From Lactobacillus sp. ESL0700 (GTDB lineage Bacteria; Bacillota; Bacilli; Lactobacillales; Lactobacillaceae): a stretch of DNA of 53,415 bases. The stretch covers positions 1 through 53,415 of the forward strand of contig NZ_CP113931.1 of NCBI RefSeq assembly GCF_029392095.1, in the 5' to 3' direction. The translations under genes and the position numbers were made by a program. Position 1 is the stretch's first letter, and each line of letters begins with the position of its first letter. Positions 1 to 8,847 of this stretch are shown piece after piece. The notes beneath the pieces were generated by a model. It had not been told where the DNA came from and did not search any database. It saw only the letters and a list, made by a program, of their open reading frames with translations.

Positions 1-579
1 TTTAATCATGGTAAAACTCGAATGCCGTTTGCTCATACTTTCTTAACGGAATTTGACCCACAGATTGATCCTAATTTAGTTAGGGTTGAATGCTTACATA
101 AAGATTTGGACTTAAACAGTTTAAACATTAATTATGTTGATTTTTTGCGTGGAACTGCCAGCCCAGCAGCTGTTGAAGCTTATGAGAATAGTATTGCACC
201 TAAAGAGGTTAAATGTGATAATGATGATGACATCGTGAGACATGTTTTAGAAAAAATAAATGATGAAGCCGGGAAAATAGCAAAGAAGAAAGGAAAAACG
301 AAGATGGACGATATTGAAAATGATGAAAAAGTTTTAGAAAACGTTGTTGATGAACCACTGACACCGGAGCAGGAGGATAAGCGTAGTAATTCAGGGTTTG
401 CTCTATTACTTGAAGATTATCGTGGTAACGGAGTTGATTTTGATTTAGCAAATAAAATCCTTGCCTATTTTGATTCTGGTGATACTCGAAAAGTTAAGAC
501 GTGTTTAAATTCAATTGGAGATGATGATATTAGAGTTAAACTGGATAAGTTATTTACAAAAGAAATAGAAGAAGCCTAG
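1..579 (+). CDS. VirD4/TraG-type T4SS coupling protein, C-terminal part (gene wraps from 51214)
   Basis: These 192 codons are the end of the coupling-protein gene that begins at 51214 and is open to base 53415. The last codon there is complete, and base 1 continues the same frame with Phe-Asn-His-Gly-Lys-Thr-Arg before the first Met at base 22, so the full protein would be 926 aa. This part carries the end of the ATPase domain (the segment HTFLTEFDP is typical of family C-termini) followed by an acidic and lysine-rich tail (about residues 800-860) and a small helical end. Tails of coupling proteins often contact relaxase or secreted substrates; that role here is inference. The stop codon lies inside a terminator hairpin. 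An independent start at 22 is unlikely because no ribosome binding site precedes it. Confidence 0.9.
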   Translation, partial: FNHGKTRMPFAHTFLTEFDPQIDPNLVRVECLHKDLDLNSLNINYVDFLRGTASPAAVEAYENSIAPKEVKCDNDDDIVRHVLEKINDEAGKIAKKKGKTKMDDIENDEKVLENVVDEPLTPEQEDKRSNSGFALLLEDYRGNGVDFDLANKILAYFDSGDTRKVKTCLNSIGDDDIRVKLDKLFTKEIEEA

Positions 580-600
580 TGGTTAGCCACTAGGCTTTTT
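572..600 (+). terminator. Rho-independent terminator overlapping the coupling-protein stop codon
   Basis: Perfect 11-bp stem AAGCCTAGTGG / CCACTAGGCTT with a TTAG loop, then a T run. The stop codon TAG is within the left arm. It is followed 20 bases later by a second hairpin with nearly the same stem, and both precede the ribosome binding site of the VirB6-like gene. Confidence 0.8.
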
Positions 601-617
601 ATTTTAAAAATCGTGAG

Positions 618-650
618 AAACCTAGTGGGAAACTACTAGGTTTTTATTTT
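618..650 (+). terminator. Second, near-duplicate terminator hairpin before the VirB6-like gene
   Basis: Stem AAACCTAGTGG / CTACTAGGTTT with one G-T pair, closed by a GAAA tetraloop, then a T-rich tract to about 650. It repeats the CCTAGTGG arm of the preceding hairpin. Only 18 bases separate it from the next start codon, leaving no room for a promoter, so the downstream tra genes must be read through it or start inside it. Confidence 0.7.
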
Positions 651-668
651 TTAATTAGGAGAAAACAA

Positions 669-2921
669 ATGTTGATATTTCGACTGTTGGAACTAGCCGA
701 TGTAGCTCCTACAAATGCTTTACATAGTGCTCTTAATTATTTGAACTATTCAAATATTTTTATTCGTGCATTTTCGATTATGAAGTGGTGGATTGTTCAG
801 ATGATTTATGGCGTGGCCAACGCCTCTAGTGAGTTCATGAATGATATGCTCAATCTATCTAGTTTTGTGAATCAAGTTAATGGTGACGGTCAAGTTGGTA
901 CTTTTATGAAGTGGGCTAGAGAATTGTCAGCTTCATTAGTGATAATTTGTTTAATTTGGATTGCAATTAAAATTATTGTTGATCATCACGCACCTAGAAT
1001 CAAAAATGTTGTAGTACAACTTTTGATAAGCGCTTTTTTGATTACAAATTTGGGTACTATGACAACTTGGCTAACGCAACAATCTGTAGACTTTGCACAA
1101 GGTTTATTGGGTTCAACTTCTTCAAAAATAGATAAAGGAACTAGTGCATTACCTTTTAATATTCTAGCAAGCCATACTAATGACCTGGAATACATGATTG
1201 ATACGAACTTTAAGGGAACTAATGTAAGTTCAGCTAATTCAACGGATAAAGCACCAGCTAAACTACATTGGGGGTTAAATAATTTAAGCCGTAAGAAAGT
1301 TGATGATGGTGAGGTTGACTTTACCGAAGTTTTGGATAACGAAAAAGTAAAAGATGGTTCTGCACTTGAGAAAAAAGATCATCCTTACAAGAAAGGCTCG
1401 TATGATAAAAAGCCTGGTACTCACTTCTTGTATGGTTGGCTGAAATACACTGCTGAAAATACTCCTAAGCAAGATGGTAAAGGCACAACATGGGATACAG
1501 CTGATATTTGGCACCTATTTGGTTTTTCAATTGGTGGTTATCAAAGATTTACAGTTAATTTCTTACCAGTTTTGATTGCCCTGGTTGCTTTAACTTTTGC
1601 CTACTTATTTGCAGGATATGCAATTGTAAAATCATTTATTGATATTGTTGTAATGAATATCTTGGGTACAGTAATTTTTGCGGTTGACTTGGACACTGGC
1701 CAAAAAACTAAGCAAGTAATTAATTCGCTTTGTTCAGCAATCCTTTTAGTTAGTCTGCAAGCCTTTGAATTGGCCTTCTATCAAGCAGCATGTACATGGG
1801 CTAACTCAAGCATTTCAAATGTTTGGGGCTTCTCAATATTTATGTTAGCAGCCACAATTATGTTGATTACTGGTAATGATAAAGTTGCCTTATTCTTCAA
1901 CGTTGATACTGGAGCACAACACGGTTGGCGTGCAGCAGGTTCAGTCGCTTACGGTGCTAGACAATTAGGTCATTTAGGTGCTGCAGTAGCGGGTGTTCCT
2001 GGAAAAGCTAAAAATAAGATGGAAAACTGGGGTGACAAGCATAATACTACCGGTAGCTTGCAACGTGCCGCAAGAAAGCAAGCACAGGCAGGTTCACGTC
2101 AGAATGCCATTAACAAGTTAGCAGGAATGGATTCTAACGGTAATAAGATCACTAATCCAAATACTTCTGGGTCAGGTAGTATTACCGATGTTGGTTCAAC
2201 AGGCATTAAGCAAACACCTAAGGCTCAACAGAAAGCAGAACAAGTTCAAAAACAGGGTGAAAAAGCTTCAAGAGAATCACAATCAGGCCATGATGGCTTT
2301 GCAGGTAAAATGGCTAGTGCTTTTGGTGCTGGTGACGCAATGGCTGCTGCAGAAGCAGCTCAAAGAGTTAAAGATGATCAAGTTGTAGATCGGGCGCAGC
2401 AGCCACAAAGTGACCAAGAAGCACCTAAATCTGACAGTCAAGGTAGCAGTGACGTTGATCCTAGATTTGACGTGCCACTTCCTTCTGAATCAGATATGCC
2501 GATTACTGATCCTGGTAGTTTTAATGAAAATGATATTCCCCCAATTGGAAATGGCTATCAAGATATGCCAACACAGAGTAATCCATTAAGTTCAACTAAT
2601 TTTAATAGTTGGAAGAATAGAGCTAAAGAATATGATACTAGAAACAAATTGACAGAACCTAATTCAACCTATTCGCCAGTTGACTATAATCCGGTTACTA
2701 AACAGCCATATTCTTATGCTGAATGGAAAGATGATGTCAATTCAGTACGAACAAATGATATTCCTAGCCGTAACTTAGATGGTTCTAAATTTAATGCGTC
2801 TAAGAACTTAGAAACTACTTCTATGGATAAACCTGTAAGTACTTATGCTCACGACAATCTAAGTAGAAATTCGCTTACAAATGATTCTGGTTCTACTGTT
2901 CCACCACGTACAAGAAAGTAG
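669..2921 (+). CDS. VirB6/TrbL-like polytopic mating-channel protein
   Basis: 750 aa. Ribosome binding site AGGAG lies just upstream of the ATG. The N-terminal half is strongly hydrophobic: membrane segments near residues 10-60, 90-125 and 125-160, a polar loop (about 160-290), then several more segments (about 290-425). After residue 430 the protein becomes a long hydrophilic, Gln/Ser/Ala-rich tail. This arrangement is that of VirB6/TrbL proteins of Gram-positive conjugation systems, which form the inner-membrane base of the channel. It is followed 8 bases later by the VirB3-like gene and then VirB4, the expected order. The large cytoplasmic tail is a common Gram-positive variation. The family assignment is by topology and context, not by a conserved catalytic motif. 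Confidence 0.75.
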   Translation: MLIFRLLELADVAPTNALHSALNYLNYSNIFIRAFSIMKWWIVQMIYGVANASSEFMNDMLNLSSFVNQVNGDGQVGTFMKWARELSASLVIICLIWIAIKIIVDHHAPRIKNVVVQLLISAFLITNLGTMTTWLTQQSVDFAQGLLGSTSSKIDKGTSALPFNILASHTNDLEYMIDTNFKGTNVSSANSTDKAPAKLHWGLNNLSRKKVDDGEVDFTEVLDNEKVKDGSALEKKDHPYKKGSYDKKPGTHFLYGWLKYTAENTPKQDGKGTTWDTADIWHLFGFSIGGYQRFTVNFLPVLIALVALTFAYLFAGYAIVKSFIDIVVMNILGTVIFAVDLDTGQKTKQVINSLCSAILLVSLQAFELAFYQAACTWANSSISNVWGFSIFMLAATIMLITGNDKVALFFNVDTGAQHGWRAAGSVAYGARQLGHLGAAVAGVPGKAKNKMENWGDKHNTTGSLQRAARKQAQAGSRQNAINKLAGMDSNGNKITNPNTSGSGSITDVGSTGIKQTPKAQQKAEQVQKQGEKASRESQSGHDGFAGKMASAFGAGDAMAAAEAAQRVKDDQVVDRAQQPQSDQEAPKSDSQGSSDVDPRFDVPLPSESDMPITDPGSFNENDIPPIGNGYQDMPTQSNPLSSTNFNSWKNRAKEYDTRNKLTEPNSTYSPVDYNPVTKQPYSYAEWKDDVNSVRTNDIPSRNLDGSKFNASKNLETTSMDKPVSTYAHDNLSRNSLTNDSGSTVPPRTRK

Positions 2922-2929
2922 GTAACTAT

Positions 2930-3841
2930 ATGCAGAATTATGATCGTAAACATATGATGATTCCTAAAACTACCAAAGTTGCTATTAAACTTTGGTTTTT
3001 TAATGTAATTGATATTGGGATTGTCTTTTTGTGTACTTTCATTGGATTACGGTTGAGTGGACTTTATTCAACTTTGCCATTGATAAAAATCACAATGGGT
3101 ATTTTAGGGTTTGCGATGGGATTGTTTTTTATCATTAGAACCAAGTCGGCACCAGGTATGCGTAATTGGCGTGTATTAATATTTTTATTATTGCAGGATA
3201 GAAGTAAGTATTTTCCAATTTCAATTGTCAGCCAAGAAGTTGTAGATGAAAAAAGTAAAGGTAATAAGGTGGATCAAGAATTGTTTAGCATTAAAAATAA
3301 AAATAAAAAGCTAGAAGATCAAATTAAAAACACCTTGGCGCTGGGTGGGCCAATTAATTGTACCGAAGATGGAATTTTAACTTATCAAAACGGGACAGCT
3401 GCTCGTTATTTACAGTTGGATTCAACGGATCTTTTTAATTTGCCAGATTCAGGTTTAGTTATTTGGCAGGATAGTTTAACGAATGTTAGTCGAACTTACG
3501 TTGAAGATTGTGCCTATTTTGTAATTACTTCCAGAATTAATATGAGTAGCAATCAGCGATACTGGCGACATTTGCGCCAAAAATGTGGTACTTCCGTACA
3601 AGATAGGCAAAGGATTAGAGATATTTCAGAAAAAATTGAACAAGCTAGTATGATTGAGCGGCGAACAGATCTGTATAGTTCAAGAAAGTATTATGTACAA
3701 CTTTATGCAGACAGTGTTAAAGAAGTTAGACAAAAGACCGGGTATTACAAGATGGGGGCAGGTATTTTAGCTCCAAAAGAATTAAATCGTGAGGAAACGA
3801 TTGCGGTTGAATTTGCAAAAAATAATCCAATCAATAATTAG
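2930..3841 (+). CDS. VirB3/PrgI-like membrane protein with an added soluble domain
   Basis: 303 aa. The first 80 residues start with a basic stretch (KHMMIPKTTKVAIKLW) and two membrane segments (about 25-45 and 50-70), followed by an amphipathic RNWRVLIFLLLQDR region. That is the usual shape of VirB3/PrgI/TcpE proteins, which dock VirB4 to the membrane. Unlike a plain VirB3 (about 100 aa), it continues with a soluble domain (about 110-300) whose pattern, including YLQLDSTDLFNLP and RRTDLYSSRKYYVQLYA, recalls the N-terminal domain of VirB4 ATPases. The next gene is VirB4, 15 bases downstream. A VirB3 plus partial VirB4-N fusion is my inference. Confidence 0.65.
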   Translation: MQNYDRKHMMIPKTTKVAIKLWFFNVIDIGIVFLCTFIGLRLSGLYSTLPLIKITMGILGFAMGLFFIIRTKSAPGMRNWRVLIFLLLQDRSKYFPISIVSQEVVDEKSKGNKVDQELFSIKNKNKKLEDQIKNTLALGGPINCTEDGILTYQNGTAARYLQLDSTDLFNLPDSGLVIWQDSLTNVSRTYVEDCAYFVITSRINMSSNQRYWRHLRQKCGTSVQDRQRIRDISEKIEQASMIERRTDLYSSRKYYVQLYADSVKEVRQKTGYYKMGAGILAPKELNREETIAVEFAKNNPINN

Positions 3842-3856
3842 GAAGAAGTGGTTTAG

Positions 3857-5866
3857 TTGAAAGTTATTGATAAATTTAAGATTTTTGGTAGAAAAGCATT
3901 TTACTCTGAACGTAGTAATCATTTGGGTAAGGACAACAGAAAACAGCTTTTTTCTGCAAGTGATGAACAAAGATTAAAAGCTAAAGGATATGATCTAAAC
4001 TTTATTGCGGCTTATCAGCCACAAGGTGGCGTTCGTTTCTATGATAAATATGCTGCTACTGGGAATTGCTACTTTACCTATTTAACAATAATTGACTATC
4101 GAAAAGACCCGAATCTGTTGTGGCTCTATCAAATTTTTGGTAATGACTTTACACAAGTTAAATTTGATGTTCATACCGAAGAACCAGACAAAGTTAAAAG
4201 CCAACTTAATCGCAGTATTACGGAAAAGCAAGAACAAGCTGGTAAAGGGCGGTATCAGACTGATATGGATACAGCTGATCAAGAACAGCTGGATTTGAGA
4301 GAGTTAGCCAAGCAGTTTAATTCTGGTGCTGAAATACCTAAATCAATTCGTATTCAAATTAAAGTCTATGCTCCCACTCTACCTAAATTAGAAGAACGCA
4401 TGAGTGAGATTGCTCGTGAGTTAAAAGGTGATGGTTATACTGGGGTTGTTTTTCAATTTACGTTGCCGGAACAGTACAAGTCGTGGTATCAAGACTATTC
4501 AGGTCAAAAGCTTTCTTTAGTTGCTCCCACAGCAACAACACTAGGTGCAGCGGTAATTGGAGGGGGTGTGCCTTTTCAAGGCGAAGAATTAATTGATGAT
4601 CATGGTACTCTGATAGGTCACACGTCAACAAATGGCCCGTTTATCTTTGATCGCTTTGCACACACACCGGAAAGAACGTCCTATAATACCCTAGTTTTAG
4701 GGCAAATGGGTTCTGGTAAATCAACTTTTTTGAAAATGAATGAAAAGAGTGATTATGATCGTGGTTACTATGTTCGCCTAATTGATAAGGCTGGTGAATA
4801 TACCAAACTAGTTAAATCGCAAGGTGGGGTTGTCATTAAGCTAGATGGTTCAGAAGGTATGATTAATCCAATGCAAGTTTTAGCGACAGCTACTTCTGAA
4901 ACTGATCAAACGAAAGTTGATGAAATGGCAAGTTTTAGGCAGCATGTGGCCAAACTACTTGTTCTTTTTAGTAACGTGATGAATAACCAACTTGATGAAT
5001 CTACTAAACAGGAGTTTTCATCGCTTCTACAGCATTTTTATGTTGACTGCGGGTTATTACCAGCTGATTGGCAAAAACGCCCAGAGAGCATTCATATTAC
5101 TGGCTTAAAACCAGAAGAATACCCGGTTTTATCTAATTTTAGAGATTATGTAACTAGAATTACTACACCAGAATTTTTAGATAAAATTCATGCAACTGCT
5201 AAAAGACGTAATACCTACGAACAAATAATTATTGCCTTAAATAATATGATTGAGAATTATGCTAATTTATTTGATGGTATTTCTAGTTTGCGAGATTTAA
5301 ACCATACGCAAATTGTTTCTTTTGATACCTCAACGTTATCTAAAATGGATCAAAATATTTATCATGCCCAATTATTCTCTACTTTAAATTTAATTCAGAA
5401 TCAAGCCGTTATTAATGGCCGGCAACAAGTTAATGTACCAGATATTGATCGTCAATACTTTAGTATTTACTTTGATGAGTGCCACAATATCATTAATCCT
5501 AACAACATGATTGCAGTTAACGAAATTGTTAATATGGCTCGAGAATTTCGTAAATATTATGCAGGAATTACACTTGCTACACAGGATTTAGGTGCTATGT
5601 TACCCGATAATGTATCTTCTGCAGACTTAGAAACTTTGAAGTCAATTGTATTGTTCTGTCAGTATAAAGCCACTTTTCGGCATGAAGCAGGACAATTAGA
5701 AAAACTAAATAAGCTTCTGGGTTCTACATTAAGTGAAGCAGATTATGAACAAATTCCTAAACAAGAACAAGGTAAGACAATTATTACCATTGGAACGACT
5801 AAACGGTACCATGTTCAAGTTGAACCAACACAACAAGAATTAGAGCTATTTACTGGAGGACGGTAA
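3857..5866 (+). CDS. VirB4-family T4SS ATPase
   Basis: 669 aa with a TTG start; GGAAGAAGTGG just upstream overlaps the previous stop codon and serves as ribosome binding site. Walker A is GQMGSGKST at residues 282-290 and Walker B is FSIYFDECHN with the acidic pair at D540-E541. The N-terminal 230 residues form the non-ATPase domain that contacts VirB3 and the channel; ATP hydrolysis by the C-terminal RecA-like domain powers pilus or channel assembly and DNA transfer on the inner face of the membrane. It is shorter than many VirB4 proteins, consistent with some N-terminal material lying in the upstream gene. The downstream wall hydrolase follows immediately, so translation is probably coupled. 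Confidence 0.9.
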   Translation: MKVIDKFKIFGRKAFYSERSNHLGKDNRKQLFSASDEQRLKAKGYDLNFIAAYQPQGGVRFYDKYAATGNCYFTYLTIIDYRKDPNLLWLYQIFGNDFTQVKFDVHTEEPDKVKSQLNRSITEKQEQAGKGRYQTDMDTADQEQLDLRELAKQFNSGAEIPKSIRIQIKVYAPTLPKLEERMSEIARELKGDGYTGVVFQFTLPEQYKSWYQDYSGQKLSLVAPTATTLGAAVIGGGVPFQGEELIDDHGTLIGHTSTNGPFIFDRFAHTPERTSYNTLVLGQMGSGKSTFLKMNEKSDYDRGYYVRLIDKAGEYTKLVKSQGGVVIKLDGSEGMINPMQVLATATSETDQTKVDEMASFRQHVAKLLVLFSNVMNNQLDESTKQEFSSLLQHFYVDCGLLPADWQKRPESIHITGLKPEEYPVLSNFRDYVTRITTPEFLDKIHATAKRRNTYEQIIIALNNMIENYANLFDGISSLRDLNHTQIVSFDTSTLSKMDQNIYHAQLFSTLNLIQNQAVINGRQQVNVPDIDRQYFSIYFDECHNIINPNNMIAVNEIVNMAREFRKYYAGITLATQDLGAMLPDNVSSADLETLKSIVLFCQYKATFRHEAGQLEKLNKLLGSTLSEADYEQIPKQEQGKTIITIGTTKRYHVQVEPTQQELELFTGGR

Positions 5867-5867
5867 A

Positions 5868-7082
5868 ATGCTCAAACACTTAAAGCGTAAATTTAGAAAA
5901 TGGTTAATTATTGCTGCAGTTGGCTTTTTGGGAATTATGCTTATCTTTGCTGGTGTTTCTAGCATTGGTGGTGGCATTATGTCTTTACTACTCTCCTGGC
6001 AAAGTCAAACTTGCGACCAACAAACAGATAGTAGTAGCGGCAATTTAAGTGTGAGTGGTTATAGTAAAAACGTAATTAGTAAAGCAGTAGCTGCGTCAGA
6101 AGCAGTAGGAGCGGACTTAAAAATTAAGCCCGCTCTTGTTTTTGCTCAACTTGCAGCTGAAACAGGTATGCAAGATACAACAGAAGTTAGAGAAGATAAC
6201 AACTTCGGTGGTATAAAATATAGCTCCACTTTTAGTGACGTGGCTACTCCTGGTAACATTTCACCAGAAGGCGACCATTACGCTCATTTTAAGAGTATTA
6301 GTGGGTTCGCTACAATTTATCGCAACACAATAAAAAACATGCTAGGTGGCAAAAAACCTAGCACCTGGCGTGAGTTTGTAGTTATCTTAAAAAGTAAAGG
6401 TTACATGGGAGATAATGTTGATCACTATGTCAGTTTGGGTCAAAATTGGTACGCAAATTATAATAAATTGGCTAAAAAATATGGCAAAGGCAAAATAAAG
6501 TTGTCTGCAAGTAATAATGGTTCTAATTCCGACGCTACAGATTCATCAAGTGATGGTAGTAGCACTTGTCCTAATTCTTCTGATGATAGCCAATACAGTG
6601 GTACATGGACATGGCCTTTTAAATCTATTAAATCCAAGCCTGCCAGTCTTGATGGTGGTCAATATGGGCATACTTCATACTCACGTGGCCAAACTAACTT
6701 CCATGACGGTTTTGATTTTTCAAACGGTTTAAATGGTGTTCATAACGGCTCTGACGTTATTGCAGTTACTAGTGGTACAATTTACAAAGTTGGTTATGAT
6801 AGCGCTGCTTTACACTATATTTGGGAAAAAGCAGGTGACTACAACATTATTTACCAGGAAGGATTTAATAGCAGCAGCGATATTCACGTGCATAAAGGTG
6901 ACAAAGTTAAAATTGGCCAAAAAATTGGTACAATCACAGGCACCCACGTTCACTTGGGGATCACTACAAATAAAAAGAATCCTACAATGAATCAAATCGG
7001 CTCACCAGTTGCAAATGGATTTGACCACCCTAATTGTTGGCTAGATCCAATTAAAGTAATTCAACATGGATTGAAAAAATGA
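5868..7082 (+). CDS. Membrane-anchored peptidoglycan hydrolase, GH73 glucosaminidase plus M23 endopeptidase (VirB1-like)
   Basis: 404 aa with GGAGG before the ATG. A membrane anchor spans about residues 13-42. The GH73-type domain (about 62-205) contains the likely catalytic Glu in AQLAAETG (E98) and the conserved NNFGGIK. A Ser/Asp-rich linker (about 212-245) leads to an M23 peptidase domain (about 250-400) with zinc-binding motifs H279xxxD283 and H360-V-H362. Such two-domain enzymes open the cell wall locally so that the mating channel can pass, the role of VirB1 in Gram-negative and TcpG/TraG-like proteins in Gram-positive systems. All predicted zinc ligands are present, so it should be active. 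Confidence 0.9.
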   Translation: MLKHLKRKFRKWLIIAAVGFLGIMLIFAGVSSIGGGIMSLLLSWQSQTCDQQTDSSSGNLSVSGYSKNVISKAVAASEAVGADLKIKPALVFAQLAAETGMQDTTEVREDNNFGGIKYSSTFSDVATPGNISPEGDHYAHFKSISGFATIYRNTIKNMLGGKKPSTWREFVVILKSKGYMGDNVDHYVSLGQNWYANYNKLAKKYGKGKIKLSASNNGSNSDATDSSSDGSSTCPNSSDDSQYSGTWTWPFKSIKSKPASLDGGQYGHTSYSRGQTNFHDGFDFSNGLNGVHNGSDVIAVTSGTIYKVGYDSAALHYIWEKAGDYNIIYQEGFNSSSDIHVHKGDKVKIGQKIGTITGTHVHLGITTNKKNPTMNQIGSPVANGFDHPNCWLDPIKVIQHGLKK

Positions 7083-7093
7083 GGTCAGAATAT

Positions 7094-7717
7094 ATGAGAA
7101 AAAATTCTAAAGTATGGCAATATTTTTGCTGGGTAATTGCAGCAATATCAATTTTGCTAGCGGTAGCCACAAAACCAAAAAGGGCAGAACTTATTCAGAC
7201 TAATAATCAAATTGCTGCTACTAATCAAGAAATTAGTAACATGAAAAATCAAAAAAGTAATAACAAACATGAAAAAACTTTTGATATTACTCAAATGAAG
7301 CTTAAAGCTAGTGAAAGTTTGACTAATAGTTTAGAGATGGCATTAGGCGGCTACAAAACTGCAGCTGAATTTCAACAACATTCTCAAGAACTAGCAAAAG
7401 TTTTAAGCCCTAATTTTGAAAAAGCATTATACAAAATGAACGGTAATCCAGACGAAGTTTATGATAAAAAAGATGATGAAAAATTTAAATTTGTTTTAGC
7501 AGGTAAAGCCACGGCTAACGTTGCATTTAATGATACTAGCGACTTACAACATGCTCAAGTTACGGCCATAGTTCGGTATAAACCAAATTATTTAAAATAT
7601 GGAGTAATTAAGATAATTAATTTTGACTATGACTTAACTAAGCAAGCAGCTAATTCGGCCAAAATTATTAGTTTACAAAACGGCCAATTAAAAGGATATT
7701 ATGATACAGATGATTAA
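7094..7717 (+). CDS. VirB8/TcpC-like bitopic conjugation protein
   Basis: 207 aa. I chose the ATG at 7094 because GAGG lies 9 bases before it; an in-frame ATG at 7079 overlaps the previous stop but has a poor ribosome binding site. One membrane segment (about 7-25) is followed by a short coiled-coil-like Asn/Gln stretch (about 36-60) and a soluble extracellular domain of about 140 residues with alternating helix and strand, the size of a NTF2-like VirB8 domain. The next gene encodes a protein of the same length and layout. Function is assigned from architecture and position among T4SS genes; I do not see a diagnostic motif. Confidence 0.55.
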   Translation: MRKNSKVWQYFCWVIAAISILLAVATKPKRAELIQTNNQIAATNQEISNMKNQKSNNKHEKTFDITQMKLKASESLTNSLEMALGGYKTAAEFQQHSQELAKVLSPNFEKALYKMNGNPDEVYDKKDDEKFKFVLAGKATANVAFNDTSDLQHAQVTAIVRYKPNYLKYGVIKIINFDYDLTKQAANSAKIISLQNGQLKGYYDTDD

Positions 7718-7731
7718 AAAGAGGTGCGAAG

Positions 7732-8358
7732 ATGAAGCTTAAAGTACAAATAAGTATTGCCCTTATAATAGCTGCAATAGGATTAGGAACTACTGGTTAT
7801 TTTAAACTGCAGCAGGATCAAATTGATAGTCAAACTGCACAAGCTAAGATAGTTTTACAAGCTAAAAAACGTCAATTGAAAAATATTTCTGATCGTCAAG
7901 CTGCTATAAAAATTACTAATGATCCAGCAGCTAAAGCAAATTACAATGACGAAAAAAACATCAAATTACTACAAAACAATGCTAATGCTTTTTTCAAATT
8001 ACTCTATAACGTTAATCACGATCAAACACAAACTGAACTAGATACTAGAAATAAAAATCTACCTCGTTATGCAACTACTAGCGCAATTTCAGACACAGGT
8101 TTAGATACTAAATCAGTGAGAGAAATTAAGCAATTTAACGAAGTTTCAACGCATATTGAAACTACTGTTAGTGCTAGTCCAACAACTAAATCAGGTATCT
8201 ATTCAGGTATCATTGATGAAAACTCAACTCAATCTTCAATTAATATTAAAGGTAAGCACAATCAGGATGATTGGTATCTTTTTGAATATGATAGTAACAA
8301 TCAAAAGTTCACGAAGTTTACTTTGCTAGGCTTCAATTTTACACATGATAACGGATAG
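7732..8358 (+). CDS. Second VirB8/TcpC-like bitopic conjugation protein
   Basis: 208 aa, ribosome binding site AGAGGTG before the ATG. An N-terminal membrane segment (about 8-25) is followed by a helical region with many Gln and Lys (about 28-70) and a soluble domain rich in Thr, Ser and Asn ending in a strand-rich part (about 160-205). It looks like a structural partner of the preceding gene: same length, same single membrane segment, tandem position. Paired VirB8-like proteins are known in Gram-positive systems, so a channel component outside the membrane is likely. Sequence identity between the two is low by eye. Confidence 0.5.
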   Translation: MKLKVQISIALIIAAIGLGTTGYFKLQQDQIDSQTAQAKIVLQAKKRQLKNISDRQAAIKITNDPAAKANYNDEKNIKLLQNNANAFFKLLYNVNHDQTQTELDTRNKNLPRYATTSAISDTGLDTKSVREIKQFNEVSTHIETTVSASPTTKSGIYSGIIDENSTQSSINIKGKHNQDDWYLFEYDSNNQKFTKFTLLGFNFTHDNG

Positions 8359-8367
8359 GTTAGTTAA

Positions 8368-8847
8368 ATGAATCCAAGACTAAGGCAACAAAGAGAAGCA
8401 GAAAAGCGTGATCGTAAAAAACGCTTAAAACATAATTTATTTAAAAAGATCGGTAAAAGATTAGCAATTCTTGTTAGTCTTTTTTTTATGCTATTCATTG
8501 GTATCTCTATAGAAAATTCTCACATTAATCAAACTAGAACTAATCGTTCAGCAGTTCGAATTAAACGAAAAAATTCTATTCTATTTTTCTATCGTGATGA
8601 TTGTGCCGACTGCAAAAAAGTATTTCCACTGATTAGTATCATGCACGATTTGGGTTCACCAATTCAGTTTATCAATACTAAAAATGCACTAAATCATGAA
8701 AAATCTATCGTAGAATTTCACATCAAAACAGTCCCAACTTTAATATTAATTGATAATTCCGGCACAGAAATCAATCGATATTCTGGCTCAAATATTAAGA
8801 ATATCAAGACTTTTATTAAGAATAATAAAGTAGGTGAACAACATTAA
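8368..8847 (+). CDS. Membrane-anchored thioredoxin-like protein of the conjugation operon
   Basis: 159 aa. A basic N-terminus (residues 1-30) is followed by a signal anchor (about 31-48), placing the rest outside the cell. The thioredoxin-like domain has the active-site motif CADC within FFYRDDCADCKK and the cis-proline loop TVPTLI. Such proteins (for example TrsG-like proteins of Gram-positive plasmids) may make or reshuffle disulfides in secreted channel parts. The two Cys residues argue for redox activity; substrates cannot be read from the sequence. Its stop overlaps the next start (shared base 8847), so the two genes are translationally coupled. Confidence 0.75.
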   Translation: MNPRLRQQREAEKRDRKKRLKHNLFKKIGKRLAILVSLFFMLFIGISIENSHINQTRTNRSAVRIKRKNSILFFYRDDCADCKKVFPLISIMHDLGSPIQFINTKNALNHEKSIVEFHIKTVPTLILIDNSGTEINRYSGSNIKNIKTFIKNNKVGEQH

